DNA from: Lacticaseibacillus pantheris DSM 15945 = JCM 12539 = NBRC 106106
Lineage (GTDB): Bacteria; Bacillota; Bacilli; Lactobacillales; Lactobacillaceae
Direction: 5' to 3'
DNA: 64,000 nucleotides
Assembly (NCBI RefSeq): GCF_001311175.1
Contig: NZ_BBAI01000007.1
Location: 1 to 64,000 of the forward strand
The position numbers and the translations under genes are program-made. The notes under the pieces are model-generated. The model did not search any database and was not told the origin of the DNA. It saw nothing but the letters and a program-made list of their open reading frames with translations. Positions 7,601 through 18,700 of the stretch are shown in pieces. Positions within the stretch are counted from its first letter, which is position 1, and each line of letters opens with the position of its first letter.

Positions 7601-7930
7601 GCTTGCTGAAGGTATGCTGATGGTAGTCGGCCACGGGCGGGTTAGCCCGGAGCGGAGCGGGGGTACGGTGTGGCTGCTGTATGGGGATGCGCAGCAGCGC
7701 CGTAGGAAATTAATGCCAGTTGGTGCGTCAGCACTTACTGGCACTTATTGACGTACGGCGAGACCAGCTCAGAGACTGCGGGCCGGTTTTGCCCGTAGGC
7801 TTTGAGTGGCGGCGGAAGACCGCGGCGGGTTTGCGCGGGCTGGAGCGTCTCCCTTTCAGCAGTCACACCGTACCCCCGCGGGAGCGCAGGGTTAACCCGC
7901 CCGTAGCCAGCCATCACCAGCGCACCGGAA
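7601..7930. repeat. composite palindromic element related to R1
   Basis: Inverted arms about 7620-7675 and 7862-7925 share GGGCGGGTTA, GGGGGTACGGTGTG and flanking sequence in opposite orientation. The centre (GACGTACGGCGAGACCAGC, GGCGGCGGAAGACC) is a divergent copy of the R1 core best seen at 30016-30120, while the terminal arms differ from those of R1. Confidence 0.65.
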
Positions 7931-7961
7931 GCAATCACCCCCGCCACCCGTTGCCAACACC

Positions 7962-7993
7962 AAAAAAAACAGCGCCCACCGAGGTGGACGCTG
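7962..7993 (-). terminator. terminator of the first oppA-type gene
   Basis: CAGCGTCCACC / GGTGGGCGCTG hairpin followed by eight T on the minus strand, just after the stop codon. Confidence 0.88.
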
Positions 7994-8007
7994 CGTGTGC
8001 GGAACCG

Positions 8008-9645
8008 TTACTTCTTGGTGACGGATTCCATGTCAATCATGTTGTTTGGACCGTAATCGTAGTTGCTGATCTTGGTGTTAGTCAGGTGCGCTTCACCGGT
8101 CTGGTACAGAGGGATAACCCCATTGTCCTTAGCCAGGATTTGCGTAGCCTTAACCAGGTCTTCCCAACGTTTGGAAGTGCTCGTGGCGTCGGTCGTCTTG
8201 GATGCCTGAACGTACTTGTCGTATTCAGCGTTGCTCCACTGACCGAAGTTGTAAGAGTTACCCGTAGTTTCCAGGTCGAGGAAGCTGATGGCATCAGGGA
8301 AGTCACCCTGCCAGCCACTAACCACCATGTCGAAGTTGTGCTGTTCGGACAGCGTAATCCGCGTCTTGAACGGAACGGACTTCGTCTTAACCGTAACCTT
8401 AGCGTCGCTAGAGCTCAGCTTTTCAAAGGCGTTCTGCAGGTATTCAGTCGTGGACTTGGCGGCGTCGGTGTCATCAGAAGTGATGGTGAAGCTGAATGAA
8501 GTCAAACCGGCTTCCTTCATACCTTCCTTGAACAGCTGCTTAGCCTTGGACAGGTCGTAATCGTTGTACTGCTTAACGCCCTTCGTTGCGGCAGCCGCAA
8601 TGTCAGTGCCGTCAGAGTTGTACATGGACTTGTATGGCAGGATCGTGTAAACCGGACGGGAACCATCGCCCAGAACCTTGTTGATGAACTGAGTACGGTT
8701 GATTGACAGGGACAGAGCCTGACGAATCTTCTGGTTCTTAAATGCTGGAACCTTCTTCTGTTCCATTTCCAGGTACGTCGTCCGTCCCTGAACCATCGTC
8801 TTGTAGGACTTGTCGTTCTTCATCTGGGTGGCAGTGTCACCAGAAATGACGGCGTCGTCCAACTTGTTGGACTGGAACAGGTTAACGGCGGTGGAAGTAT
8901 CCTTAACCACGGTCGTCTTAATCTTGTCGAGCTTGACGTTCTTGGCGTTCCAGTAACTCTTGTTCTTAACTTCAGTCCAAGTGTTGTTGGAACCATTCCA
9001 GTTAGTCAGCTTGTATGGACCGGAAGCGGTGATGTATTTGGATGCAGTACCGAACTTGCTGCCGTACTTCTTCACGACGGACTTTTCAACCGGGTTGAAG
9101 GTTTGCAGCGTGATCATCTTCTGGAAGTAAGGCATAACGCGGTCCAAAGTTACGACCAGCTTGTACTTACCTTCGGCCTTAACACCCATGGTTGATGGGT
9201 CTTTCTTGCCGGCGATGATGTCATCTGCATTCTTAATACCAGAGAAGATGTAGGAATATTCCGACTTCGTCTTTGGGTCAGCCGCACGTTCCCAGGAATA
9301 AACAAAGTCCTGTGCGGTGATTTCCTTACCGTCAGACCACTTAGCGCCCTTACGGATAGTGAAGGTGTAGGTCTTCTGGTCCTTGGAGACCGTTGGCTTC
9401 TTGCTGGCCAAGTCGGGTTCCAAGTTCTTACCCTTGAACCGGAGCAAGCCGGCCGTGGTGTCCTGCAAAGTCTGCCCAGAAATAACGTCGGTAGCCTGTG
9501 CTGGATCCATGGTCTGGATAACGTCCTTCACCATGCGGGTCATTGACTGTGACTTGCTGGAACTAGAACTGCTGCTCCCACAAGCGGCCAACAATACCAC
9601 CATGGTGGTTAACATGGAGCCAAGCAAAAGTGGCTTCTTTTTCAT
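8008..9645 (-). CDS. OppA-type oligopeptide-binding lipoprotein (copy 1)
   Basis: A 545-residue solute-binding protein of the extracellular family 5 (OppA/DppA). A 21-residue lipoprotein signal peptide ends in the lipobox LAAC, followed by a seven-serine linker. The remaining sequence shows the family's landmarks (TYTFTIRKGAKWSDGKEITAQDFVYSW, GPYKLTNW, IRQALSLSIN). It would capture peptides outside the membrane for an OppBCDF permease such as the one at 24255-28221. AGGGGGC precedes the ATG. It has its own promoter and terminator and is the first of three adjacent paralogs. Confidence 0.93.
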   Translation of the reverse strand: MKKKPLLLGSMLTTMVVLLAACGSSSSSSSKSQSMTRMVKDVIQTMDPAQATDVISGQTLQDTTAGLLRFKGKNLEPDLASKKPTVSKDQKTYTFTIRKGAKWSDGKEITAQDFVYSWERAADPKTKSEYSYIFSGIKNADDIIAGKKDPSTMGVKAEGKYKLVVTLDRVMPYFQKMITLQTFNPVEKSVVKKYGSKFGTASKYITASGPYKLTNWNGSNNTWTEVKNKSYWNAKNVKLDKIKTTVVKDTSTAVNLFQSNKLDDAVISGDTATQMKNDKSYKTMVQGRTTYLEMEQKKVPAFKNQKIRQALSLSINRTQFINKVLGDGSRPVYTILPYKSMYNSDGTDIAAAATKGVKQYNDYDLSKAKQLFKEGMKEAGLTSFSFTITSDDTDAAKSTTEYLQNAFEKLSSSDAKVTVKTKSVPFKTRITLSEQHNFDMVVSGWQGDFPDAISFLDLETTGNSYNFGQWSNAEYDKYVQASKTTDATSTSKRWEDLVKATQILAKDNGVIPLYQTGEAHLTNTKISNYDYGPNNMIDMESVTKK

Positions 9646-9701
9646 GAATAATTGCCCCCTAATGTATGTACAGTGATTACATCTGTGCGTTTATGTAAAT
9701 G

Positions 9702-9730
9702 ATAATACGCTCATTTTCTCTTCATGTCTA
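9702..9730 (-). promoter_or_regulatory. promoter of oppA copy 1
   Basis: On the minus strand TAGACA (9730-9725), 17-base spacer, TATTAT (9707-9702), about 60 bases before the start codon. Confidence 0.65.
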
Positions 9731-9890
9731 CACATTTTAGTCACATTCTAGTATAAAAGTTCAAATTTTGCACTCATTTAGCGATTTTGTTCACCACGGA
9801 CATGGCAATTAGGCGCGGGCAGCTCTCATTATTGGCGCCAAAAATGGCTACCACTTTCCCGCAGGAATGGTGGTAGCCACTCTCATTACA

Positions 9891-11530
9891 TTATTTTTGG
9901 TAGTAAGCCGTCGCCCAGTTAACCAAACCGTTGGGATTATTGTAAACGGCTTTGAGGCTAGTCTGCTTCACCCGCGCCTGTCCGACCTGGTACAAAGGCA
10001 CCGTGGCCATCTCCCGCGTAAGGAGCTGGTCGGCTGCCACGAGGTCCCGCCACCGTCGCGTGACGTTGCCCGCGTCCGTGGTCTGTGCAGCGTTCACGAG
10101 GCTGTCATACTCCGCGTTGCTCCACCCGGCGTAGTTATTGCTGTTACCAGTAGTAAACAGGCTCAGGAACGTTACCGGATCCGGGTAGTCAGCCGACCAC
10201 GCCGACACGGCCACGTCGAAGTCACCCGCGCGTAACCGGTCCAAGCGGTCATCTAGACTGAGTGGGTCAACCTTGACGGTCACGGTAGCGCCGTCCTGAC
10301 TCAGAGCGGTCAATGCCCGCTGCAAGTATGCCAAAGTAGCGCGGGCGCTGTCAGTATTGTCGCCCATGACGGTTAAAGTTAAGTTAGTCTGCCCGGCCGC
10401 AGCCATCCCCGCCTTGAATAACTGACGGGCCTTCTGTAGGTCGTACTGACTGTACTGGGCCACACCGTCCGCCGCGGCGGTCGCAAAGTCGTTGCCGCTG
10501 TGCTCGTTATAAAACATTCCGGCCGGCACGATGGTGGACAAAGGCTGCGAGCCATTACCCAGCACGCGCGTGACTAAGGCTTGGCGGTTAACCGCCATCG
10601 AAATTGCACGTCTGACCGACTGGTTTTGCAAAGCCGGCACGCGGGACTGGTTCAACTCCATGTAGTAGCTAATATTTTGCTTGGCGGTATGGTACCCCTT
10701 GAGCTTGCGCGCGGTCTTAGCCGCCGCGCCACTCACGGTCACATCATCCAGGTCGCCCCGCTTAAACAACTTGAGTGCACGCTGACTCGACTTCACCACG
10801 CTGTAGGTTAACCGTTTGATGCGGACAGTCTTCGCATTCCAGTAGGTGGGGTTCTTGGTCTCCACCCAGCGAGTCTCGCCCTTACCCGCCCACTTAGTCA
10901 AACGGTACGGGCCGTTAAAGGTGAGCGTGCCCGTATTGGCCCCAAACTGGTCGCCAAACTTAGCGACCTGGCTCCGTTCAACGGGATCGAAAACCGCCAT
11001 GGTCAACATGCTCTCAAAGTACGGTACGGCCTTCGTCAACTGCACACGCAAAGTGATCCGGTTAACGGCCGTGACGCCCAACTGCTGCGGCGCGACTTTG
11101 CCCGAACTAACCTCCTGGGCGTGACGATATCGTCAAACGCGTACGCGTAGGGTGACTTCGTGGCCGGGGTAACGGCGCGGCGCCACGCATAGACAAAGTC
11201 CTGGGCGGTCACCCGGTTGCCGTCCGACCACCGCGCATCCTTGCGGAGGTGGAAGGTATAAGTCTTCTGGTCGGACGAGATGGTTGCCATCCGCGCCGCC
11301 ATATCCGGCTGTAGCTGCTTATTGCTGTAGCGATACAGGCCGGAGTATACGTCCATCATGGTTTGCGCACTCACCAGGTCACTAGCCCGGGCGGGATCCA
11401 TGGATTGTAGGTTACTAGTCTGCATTGCGTTGACGGTGGTACGCTGACGGCGTTGTTGGCCACCACAGGCCACCAACACTACCGCTAATAACACGAGCCA
11501 CAAACCCGCCAATACGGACCGCTTCTTCAT
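9891..11530 (-). pseudogene. OppA-type oligopeptide-binding lipoprotein (copy 2), one frameshift
   Basis: About 546 codons, with a lipobox LVAC and no poly-serine linker (GGQQRRQR instead). Landmarks AQDFVYAWRRAV and VRRAISMAVN are present. One missing base near 11121 breaks the frame: the N-terminal part runs into PRRL..., while restoring an A gives DDIVNAQEVSS and rejoins the downstream part seamlessly. ATG at 11530 follows CGGGAGG; a TATAAT box lies at 11584-11579. Either a recently inactivated copy or a sequencing error. It is more diverged from copies 1 and 3 than they are from each other and may bind other peptides. Confidence 0.85.
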
Positions 11531-11698
11531 CCCCAAAATCCTCCCGATAATTACGTTGCTTTAACCACACGCTAATCAATTATACAGTGTTTCACAGACA
11601 AACACCACCATCATGTTCACGATTCGTGGACAAATTTTGTGCACCTACTCATCCAACAGTGGGTGCAGCCCGCGCCCACGCACTCACCCCAGGGACAC

Positions 11699-11725
11699 AA
11701 AAAGCGCAACCCGGAGGTCACGCTT
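11699..11725 (-). terminator. terminator of oppA copy 3
   Basis: AAGCGTGACC / GGGTTGCGCTT stem with a TTTTT tail on the minus strand. Confidence 0.7.
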
Positions 11726-11743
11726 TAAGTCTAGGTATTAGCT

Positions 11744-13378
11744 TTACTTAACGGAAGCCTTAACCCAGTTGATCATACCGTTAGGGCTGGTCGTGACACC
11801 AGACAACTTAGTGTTGCGCAGGTGTGCGGCACCCAGCTGGTACAGAGGAATGACACCGGAGTCCTTAGCCAGAATCTGGTCGGCCTTAACCAGGTCGTTC
11901 CAACGCTTCGTGGTGTTCGTAGCGTCAGTATCCTTAGATGCAGATACGAGGTCGTCGTACTGCTTGTTAGTCCAACCACCGTAGTTGTAGGAGTTACCAG
12001 TAGTGAACATGTCCAAGAAGCTGATAGCGTCTGGGAAGTCAGCAGACCATGCTTCAATGGCCATGTCGAAGTCACCAGCAGTTGACAGGGACAGACGGGT
12101 CTTGAACGGTACGGACTTCGTCTTAACGGTCAACTTAGCGCCATCCTGAGACAGCTTACCAACAGCGGACTGCAGGTAGTCCAGCGTGGACTTAGCAGTA
12201 TCCGTGTCGTCACTCAGCAGGGTGAAGGTCAGGTCGGACAGACCGGCTTCCTTCATACCTTCCTTGAACAACGTCTTAGCCTTGCTCAAGCTGTAGTCAC
12301 TGTTCGTCACACCCTTAGATGCGTCGGTAGCAAAGTCCTTGCCGCTGTCGTTGATCATCATGTCTTCTGGCACAACGGTCTTGGATGGAACGGAACCATT
12401 ACCCAGAACCTTCTTGATGAATTCGGCACGGTTGATGGACATGGAGATAGCCTGACGAATCTTCTGGTTCTTGAAGGCTGGAACCTTCTTCATGTTTGGT
12501 ACCAGGTAGTAAGTGGCGTTCTGCTTAACAACCTTGTAACCCTTGTCGTTCTTAGCCTGGGCTGCAGTGTCACCAGTAACGGTAACGTCATCAGCCTTGC
12601 CGGAAGTGTACAGGTTGTACGCGGTGTTGTTTTCCTTGATCACCTGGTACTTAACCTTCTTGATGGAAACCTTCTTGGCGTTCCAGTACTTGCTGTTCTT
12701 GGTCTCGGTCCAAGTATTTTCGGAACCAGTCCACTTGCCCAGCTTGTAAGGTCCGTTAAACGTCAAAGTGTTGGCGTTGGTACCGAACTTGGAGCCTTCC
12801 TTCTTAACCTGGGATTCTTCAACCGGGTCAAAGGTCTGCAACGTAATCATCTTTTCGAAGTAAGGCATAACCTTGTCGAGTTGAACTTCCAACTTGGTCT
12901 TGCTCAGGGCCTTGATACCCAGAGTCGAAGGATCCTTCTTGCCGTTGATGATATCGTCGGCATTCTTAATGCCAGAGAAGATGTAGGCATATTCAGACTT
13001 CTGCTTTGGATCGATGGCGCGCTTCCACGCGTACTCGAAGTCCTGTGCAGTCACCTGCTTGCCATCGCTCCACTTAGCGTCCTTACGCAAAGTGAAGGTG
13101 TAGGTCTTCTGGTCCTTGGATACGGTTGGCATCTTGGCCGCCATATCTGGTTCCAGCTTGGTCTTGTTCCAGCGGAACAGACCGGAGTACACGTCGGTCA
13201 TGGACTGACCAGAAATGACATCAGTTGCCATTGCTGGGTCCATAGTTTGCAGCACGTCACCCTGCATGTATGTAACGGATGACTTCTTGCTAGAAGAACT
13301 TGAGCTTGAACCACAGGCTGCCAACAAGGCAACCATCGTGGTCAGCATCGCTCCCAGCATCACTGACTTCTTTTTCAT
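11744..13378 (-). CDS. OppA-type oligopeptide-binding lipoprotein (copy 3)
   Basis: A 544-residue family 5 solute-binding protein with lipobox LAAC and a seven-serine linker, closely similar to copy 1 (shared segments such as FSGIKNADDII, KKDPST, FKTRLSLS). The ATG at 13378 (MKKKSVMLGAM) was chosen because AGGGGG sits ten bases upstream; 26 further in-frame codons upstream lack a ribosome site. Reading frame intact. Three copies in a row imply duplication and probably divergent peptide specificity feeding one permease. Confidence 0.93.
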   Translation of the reverse strand: MKKKSVMLGAMLTTMVALLAACGSSSSSSSKKSSVTYMQGDVLQTMDPAMATDVISGQSMTDVYSGLFRWNKTKLEPDMAAKMPTVSKDQKTYTFTLRKDAKWSDGKQVTAQDFEYAWKRAIDPKQKSEYAYIFSGIKNADDIINGKKDPSTLGIKALSKTKLEVQLDKVMPYFEKMITLQTFDPVEESQVKKEGSKFGTNANTLTFNGPYKLGKWTGSENTWTETKNSKYWNAKKVSIKKVKYQVIKENNTAYNLYTSGKADDVTVTGDTAAQAKNDKGYKVVKQNATYYLVPNMKKVPAFKNQKIRQAISMSINRAEFIKKVLGNGSVPSKTVVPEDMMINDSGKDFATDASKGVTNSDYSLSKAKTLFKEGMKEAGLSDLTFTLLSDDTDTAKSTLDYLQSAVGKLSQDGAKLTVKTKSVPFKTRLSLSTAGDFDMAIEAWSADFPDAISFLDMFTTGNSYNYGGWTNKQYDDLVSASKDTDATNTTKRWNDLVKADQILAKDSGVIPLYQLGAAHLRNTKLSGVTTSPNGMINWVKASVK

Positions 13379-13587
13379 AGTTGTTTTCCCCCTACTATGC
13401 TTCAAGATGAACCTATTGTACACCGAATTCTCACTTAACACTAGTTTTTGCCACATTTATATATCGTTAACCATAGAAATACATGAGTAAAACAGGAATG
13501 GTTTGGTAGCGTTTCCGTGCGCGCACCGTTGCACGAAGTAGCCGGCAAAGCCCGCCACACGCCGGGCAACCGCACCCTGAGCTTTAA

Positions 13588-13622
13588 TAAAAGCGGCCTC
13601 GGGGTTGCCCCCGAAGCCGCTA
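13588..13622 (-). terminator. terminator of the EAL-domain gene
   Basis: AGCGGCTTCGGGG / CCCCGAGGCCGCT hairpin followed by TTTTATT on the minus strand. Confidence 0.88.
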
Positions 13623-13643
13623 GATATTAGTTTTGTCTGCATT

Positions 13644-14347
13644 TTATATTAAGTCGTTCAAATTGCTAATTTGTTGTGCAAATGCGCGCTGCTTTTGTTC
13701 CCGCGGTGCGATCGGGTGGTTGAAGAAGAACCTTGCGCCCGCGTCGCCCCCGCCTGCCGTGCCAGCTGCAGGTCCGTATAGGTTTCCACACCCTCAACCG
13801 TAAACTGGACGTCATGCTGCGCCGCCAGTTCGGCCCATGGACGCATCTGCCCCAGTAAATCGTCGGTGTGCCCCTGTTCACGGAGGTTTTGCAACGCAAA
13901 CTTGAAGATATCCACGTTAGGGGCCAGTTGGGCCGCCAAGTCCAGATCGTCAATGTCGGAGCCGACGTCATCTAACGCAATCAAAATACCGTGCTGGTGG
14001 TACTCTGGCGCCATGGCCGACAGCTCCGTCAGCGTCGGGGCCGTCGTTAGTTCCACGGTCAGCTCAATGAGCTCGGGCGTCTGCGCCACAAAGCGCGCCA
14101 ACCGTTGCACCACGCCCCGGCTCGCAAACTGTTCCGGCGTGAGGTTAATGCCCACGCGCTTAACCTCCAGATCCTTCAACGCTTCTTTGAGCATCCGGGT
14201 CTGCATCCCCACCGAAATGTCGAATGAGTTCGGTAGGTACCACTCATGCGTCTGAGGCGACCAAGCACGCAACAGCAGCTCATACTTTTCCACTTTGCGA
14301 GTCGCGACGTTCACGATGGCCTGGGCAAAATAAGTGTACGTATTCAA
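13644..14347 (-). pseudogene. free-standing EAL-domain protein, frameshift near the C terminus
   Basis: About 233 residues consisting of a single EAL domain. Positions expected for a c-di-GMP phosphodiesterase are present: E23 and R27 in YELLLR, N68 in INLTP, E99 in TVELT, D126-D127 in LDDVG (DDFG is usual), K149, E185 in VEGVET and Q205. There is no GGDEF or sensor domain. One missing base near 13727 shifts the last 30 codons; restoring it gives AQGFFFNHPIAPREQKQ and a stop at 13644. Start is TTG with AGGGGG eight bases upstream. It is a paralog of the EAL-like end of the adjacent adhesin (shared TYTYFAQ opening). Confidence 0.8.
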
Positions 14348-14498
14348 AGACTATTCCCCCTGATATTAATACTGACGCCCCCACTCCCCAGTAGCGCTGA
14401 ATCTATAGTACTAATTACACATCATTTTACTGCAATTTGACGAATAGATGTGCATGTCGCACGATAAATAATTCAATATCGTCGTGTTATGCAAGCAA

Positions 14499-14528
14499 AG
14501 GCGCGCCACCCATACGGATAGCGCGCCC
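14499..14528 (-). terminator. hairpin after the adhesin gene
   Basis: GGCGCGC / GCGCGCC stem followed by TTTGC on the minus strand, 30 bases after the repaired stop codon; weak T tract. Confidence 0.5.
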
Positions 14529-14556
14529 GCTCGATTTAACCTAATTTCCGTATCAA

Positions 14557-15215
14557 CTACTCAAAATCAATCTGAGTTGGTTGCGCCGGCTTGCCAAACA
14601 GGAAGCCCTGCACGTTAGTAATTCCCATTTGCCGGGCTACCTGCAAGTCACCGTCGGACTCCACGCCTTCCAGCGTAAACGTCCCGCCGGTGTCACGTGC
14701 GAGCGCCTGCACTGGTGTGCGGCGCTGACCCACTGCTGGTCCTCACCGCGCGCACGCAGCTTCTGGAGCGCAAACTTGAAGCCGTCCAGTTGACTAGCCA
14801 CACGTGCGGCATCGCTACTATCAGCGTCCTGCGCGTCACCCAGTACAACTTTGACCCCACCATCATGATAGGTCGGCATGACGCTCGCTAGTTGCGCGGC
14901 TGACGGCAGCTCGGCCAGCTCAATCGTCAGTGTACCCTGACCCTGCTGGTTCCGCGCAAAGCTGCTCAGACGCTGCACCACGGTGTCGTCGGTAAACTGA
15001 CTGGTCGTGAGGTTGATACTGATGTTGCCCGAATCCAAACTCCGGAGTGCCTGCTGCATCAACGTTGTCTGCATCCCTACAGTAATCCCAAAGCTGGATG
15101 GTAATACCCAGTTGTTAACCCCGCTGTCCCACTGCCGAAGCAACAGTTCGTACTGAACCGCTTCCTGCGTCTGGGCGTCGGCAATCTTTTGGGCAAAGTA
15201 GGTGTAGGTAGACTC
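14557..15215 (-). other. EAL-like domain of the adhesin (C-terminal part)
   Basis: Domain entry within the adhesin. It aligns over its whole length with the adjacent free EAL protein: YELLLR, INLT, TIELAE, FKFALQK, TLEGVES and VQGFLFGKP are conserved. The metal-binding DDxG is replaced by GDAQ, so catalysis is doubtful. The last ~50 codons require one base restored near 14717, giving ARDTGGTFTLEGVES and a natural stop at 14557. Confidence 0.75.
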
Positions 15216-15779
15216 GCTACTACCACCAGGGATCCGGTTTTGCGACTGCTCACCCACGTTGAGGATCGTCGCGGTCACACCGGCCGGCGTTACCGCCCGC
15301 TGGGCCACGGCATCCGTGCTGTTCGCGTTGAGGGCATCGGTGATATCCGCGCCCACATTGGCCGTAACGTCACGTTCTGCTGCATCAGCCGTCGAGGCCA
15401 CCGACGTAGCCGCAGCCTCACGCTCAATGTTGGCGGCCATGGAGGCTACGTCTGGCGTGACCCCAGCCGCACTAATCGGCGTCGCGGTGTTCGTGGCTAC
15501 AAGCGGTGTGGCCGGTGTGCTGCTACCAGCTTGTACAGCCGGTGCAACTGGCGTCGTTGTTGTCGGTGTTACTGCCGGCGTCGTTGGTGTTGCCACAACG
15601 TTTGGTACGACCGGTACCGTCGCGGTAGTTGTCGTGGTGCCACTCGGCGTGGTTACCGGCGCTGTAACTGGTGCCGTTGGTGTGCCACCGTTATCTGGTG
15701 TCGTGGCCGGCGGCGTTGTTGTGCCACCGTTATCTGGCGTCGTGGCCGGAGGCGTTGTTACGCCACCATTATCCGGTTG

Positions 15780-18700
15780 GGCCACCGCCGTGTACGTAAC
15801 CGTCACGCTGGTGTCCTGCAAAGCCGCGGTGTTGGTTGCGCCCAGTTCTACAGCTGCAACGTTGCCGCTGGTCGTGTAACCCGCCAAAGTTGGTGAGGCC
15901 ACCGCGGCGTAACCGTCCGTGGCCGTGGCGATACTGCCGCCAGTCGCCAGGTCGGTGACCACCCGCCAGTGCGCAACTTGCGTCACGCTGGCCGGTGCCA
16001 CACCAGCTTTGCCATCAGCCGTGACGTAATTAATAGTCCGCGTCGTCGTGGCGTCACCGTACTGCATGGCGTGCGTCAGGTGGACCGTCACGTCGTCACT
16101 ATCATCATCCGTCAGGCGGTAGTTGACCGCACGGCTTTGTCCGTCCGCCAGCGCGTAGTTGTCCGGAACGGTGACGGTGTACACGCCGCTCTGGTTCATC
16201 GTACCGGTAATGGTGTCGGTGCTTAACGTCGTGCCCGTCACGTCATCAACGTAACGCACCGTCAGTTGTTCCGCGTTGGCCGCATAGTGCACCGTCACCA
16301 CGGCATCGCCATCCGCATATTGCGGAGTTGCTGCCGTAACCCGTGCCGTATCAGCGGTGTAGCCAGCCACGGTCGGTGTTGCCACCGCCGCGTAATTGCC
16401 CGCTGCCGTCGCCGTCGTCAAGCCAGTCACGTCGTCCGTACTCGTGGCGAACACCACGGTCTGGATCACGCTAGTTGGCCCCGTGGTGCCGCCACCATCG
16501 ACCACGTAGTTAATGGTCCGCGTCGTCGTGGCCGTGCCCGCCGTAACGTGGTGGGCCAAGTGTACGGTCATGTTATCGCTCGCATCTGTTGCAAAGACAT
16601 AGTTGATGCTGCGACTTTGCCCGTCCGCTAACTGGTAGCCGTCTGGCACCGTCACCGTGTAGGTGCCCGTGCCATCAACCTGCCTAATGAGCGTCTGGGA
16701 CTCAACCGTCGTACCATCCGTGTCGTCCACGTACGTCACCGTGATGTCCGCGTCGTTCGGCGTGTACGTCACGGTTGTGGTAGTGTCCGCCAAAGCCTCG
16801 ACGGCCACCGGACCCATAACCTGGGCGTCAGTGCCATGGTCAGCCGTATAACCAGCAACCGCTGGCGCGCTAACCGCACCGTACGCTTCCTGCGCGGTGG
16901 CGTAACTAGCGCCAGTCACCGCATCGGTGGTCACGTTCCAAGTGACGGTCTGCACAACGCTAGCCGGGGCCTTCGCCGTGTCGCCGCTCACCACGTAGTT
17001 AATCGTCCGCGTGGTCGTGGCGGTACTGTGCCCAACCGCATGGGTCAGGTGGACCGTCACGTTATCGCTGTCGTCGGCGGAAAAGGCGTAGTTAACACTG
17101 CTACTTTGCCCATCAGCCAACGCGTAACGCGCGGGCACCGTCACGTTGTACGTGCCCGTACCGTCCGTCGTACCCTTCAGTACAGCGGTCGTGACGGTGT
17201 TGCCCGTCACATCGTCCACGTAGGTCACGGTCAAAGTGGCCGCGTCGGCCGTGTAGTGCACGGTGGTAGTGCTATCCGCCAGCTGCGTAGCTTCGACTGC
17301 ACCCAGTGCCATCGCTGCCACGTCGCCGCTAGCCGTGTAGCCCGCGACGGCTGGTGACGTCAGCGCCGCGTAGCCGTTAGTCGGCGTGGCGACACTCGCA
17401 CCAGTGACCGCATCAGTGGCCACGTTCCAGGTGACAGTCTGTACAACGCTGGCCGGAGCCTTTGTCACGTCGCCACCATCAACCACGTAGTTCACCGTCC
17501 GCGTCGTTGTCGCCGTGGTGTGGTTAACCGCGTGCGTCAGGTGCACCGTCATGTCGTCGGTAGCGTTAGCCGCAAAGGTGTAACTCACCTGAGCGGACTG
17601 TCCATCAGCCAGGCTGTAGTGCGTCGGTGCCTGCACGTTGTACGTACCGTACCGTCCGTCACGCCCGTCAGCGTAGCGCTCGTCACCTGCTCGCCGGTGA
17701 CGTCATCAACGTATCGGACCGTCAAAGTGGCGGGGTTAGCCGCGTAGGTCACGGTCACATCGGCCGCATCACCCGGCATCCCCGTGGTGGCGGTCGCCCG
17801 TACCGCGGATACGTCGCCATCAGCGGTATAGCCGTTGACGGTTGGGGAAGTTACCCCAGCGTATTCGCCCTGTGGAGTCGCCGTAATGGTACCCGTCACT
17901 TCATCGGTGGCAACGTTCCAGGTCAGCGATTGGGTGACGCTCTGCGGGTTCAGTTCGGCTTTGCCCGTCACCACGTAGTTCACCGTCCGCGTGGTCGTGG
18001 CGGTACTGTGCCCAACCGCATGGGTCAGGTGGACCGTCACGTTATCGCTGTCATCGGCCGCAAAGGTGTAATTGACGCTGCCACTTTGGCCGTCAGCGAG
18101 CGCGTAATGTGCAGGAGTCGTCACCGCGTACGTGCCCATACCGTCAGTCTTGCCCGTGAGCTTGGCCGTCGTGACCGTGTCGCCAGTGACATCGTCCACG
18201 TACGTGACCGTTAGCTCAGCGTCGTTGGCCGTGTAGTGCACCGTCACCTGGCTGTCAGCCAAGTCGGCGGTGTCCACGCGCCCAAAGTTTGGGCCGCGAC
18301 GTTACCGTCAGCCGTATATCCGGCAACGGTTGGTGCATCCACACCCGCGTACGTCCCGGTGGCAGTTGCCACGCTCGCGCCGGTAACGGCGTCAGTCGCA
18401 ACGTTCCACGTCACGGTCTGCACAACCGGCCGTGGTGCCTTCGTAGTATCGCCATCATCGACGACAAAGTTAATCGTGCGCGTGGTCGTCGCCGTACTGT
18501 GCTCGACCGCATGGGTCAGGTGCACCGTTACGGCGTCGCTGTTATCGGCCGCAAAGGTGTAGTTGATACCGCGACTTTGACCATCAGCAAGCACGTAATG
18601 TGCCGGCGCTGCCACCGTGTAGGTACCCGTGGCGTCCGTTGTCCCCGTGAGGGTGTGCGTGGTGACCGTTTGACCGGTCACGTCGTCCACGTAGGTTACG

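Noticed and set aside
7441-7611. 57-codon frame starting MDEFVRAATVF
   Set aside because: Starts without an SD and continues as Cys/Ser-rich low-quality sequence into a palindromic repeat.
13644-14347. Reading the EAL gene as a GGDEF-EAL or sensor protein
   Set aside because: The frame begins directly with the EAL fold and there is no room for another domain.
15200-15260. Possible hidden LPxTG signal between adhesin linker and EAL-like domain
   Set aside because: Only IPGGSSE is present, with no hydrophobic span or positive tail in any frame nearby.
15189-15896. Long plus-strand frames opposite the adhesin gene (also 16836-17357, 19675-20178, 20162-20722)
   Set aside because: Antisense shadows of GC-rich, repetitive MucBP coding; they mirror its periodicity, have no ribosome sites and no recognisable domains.
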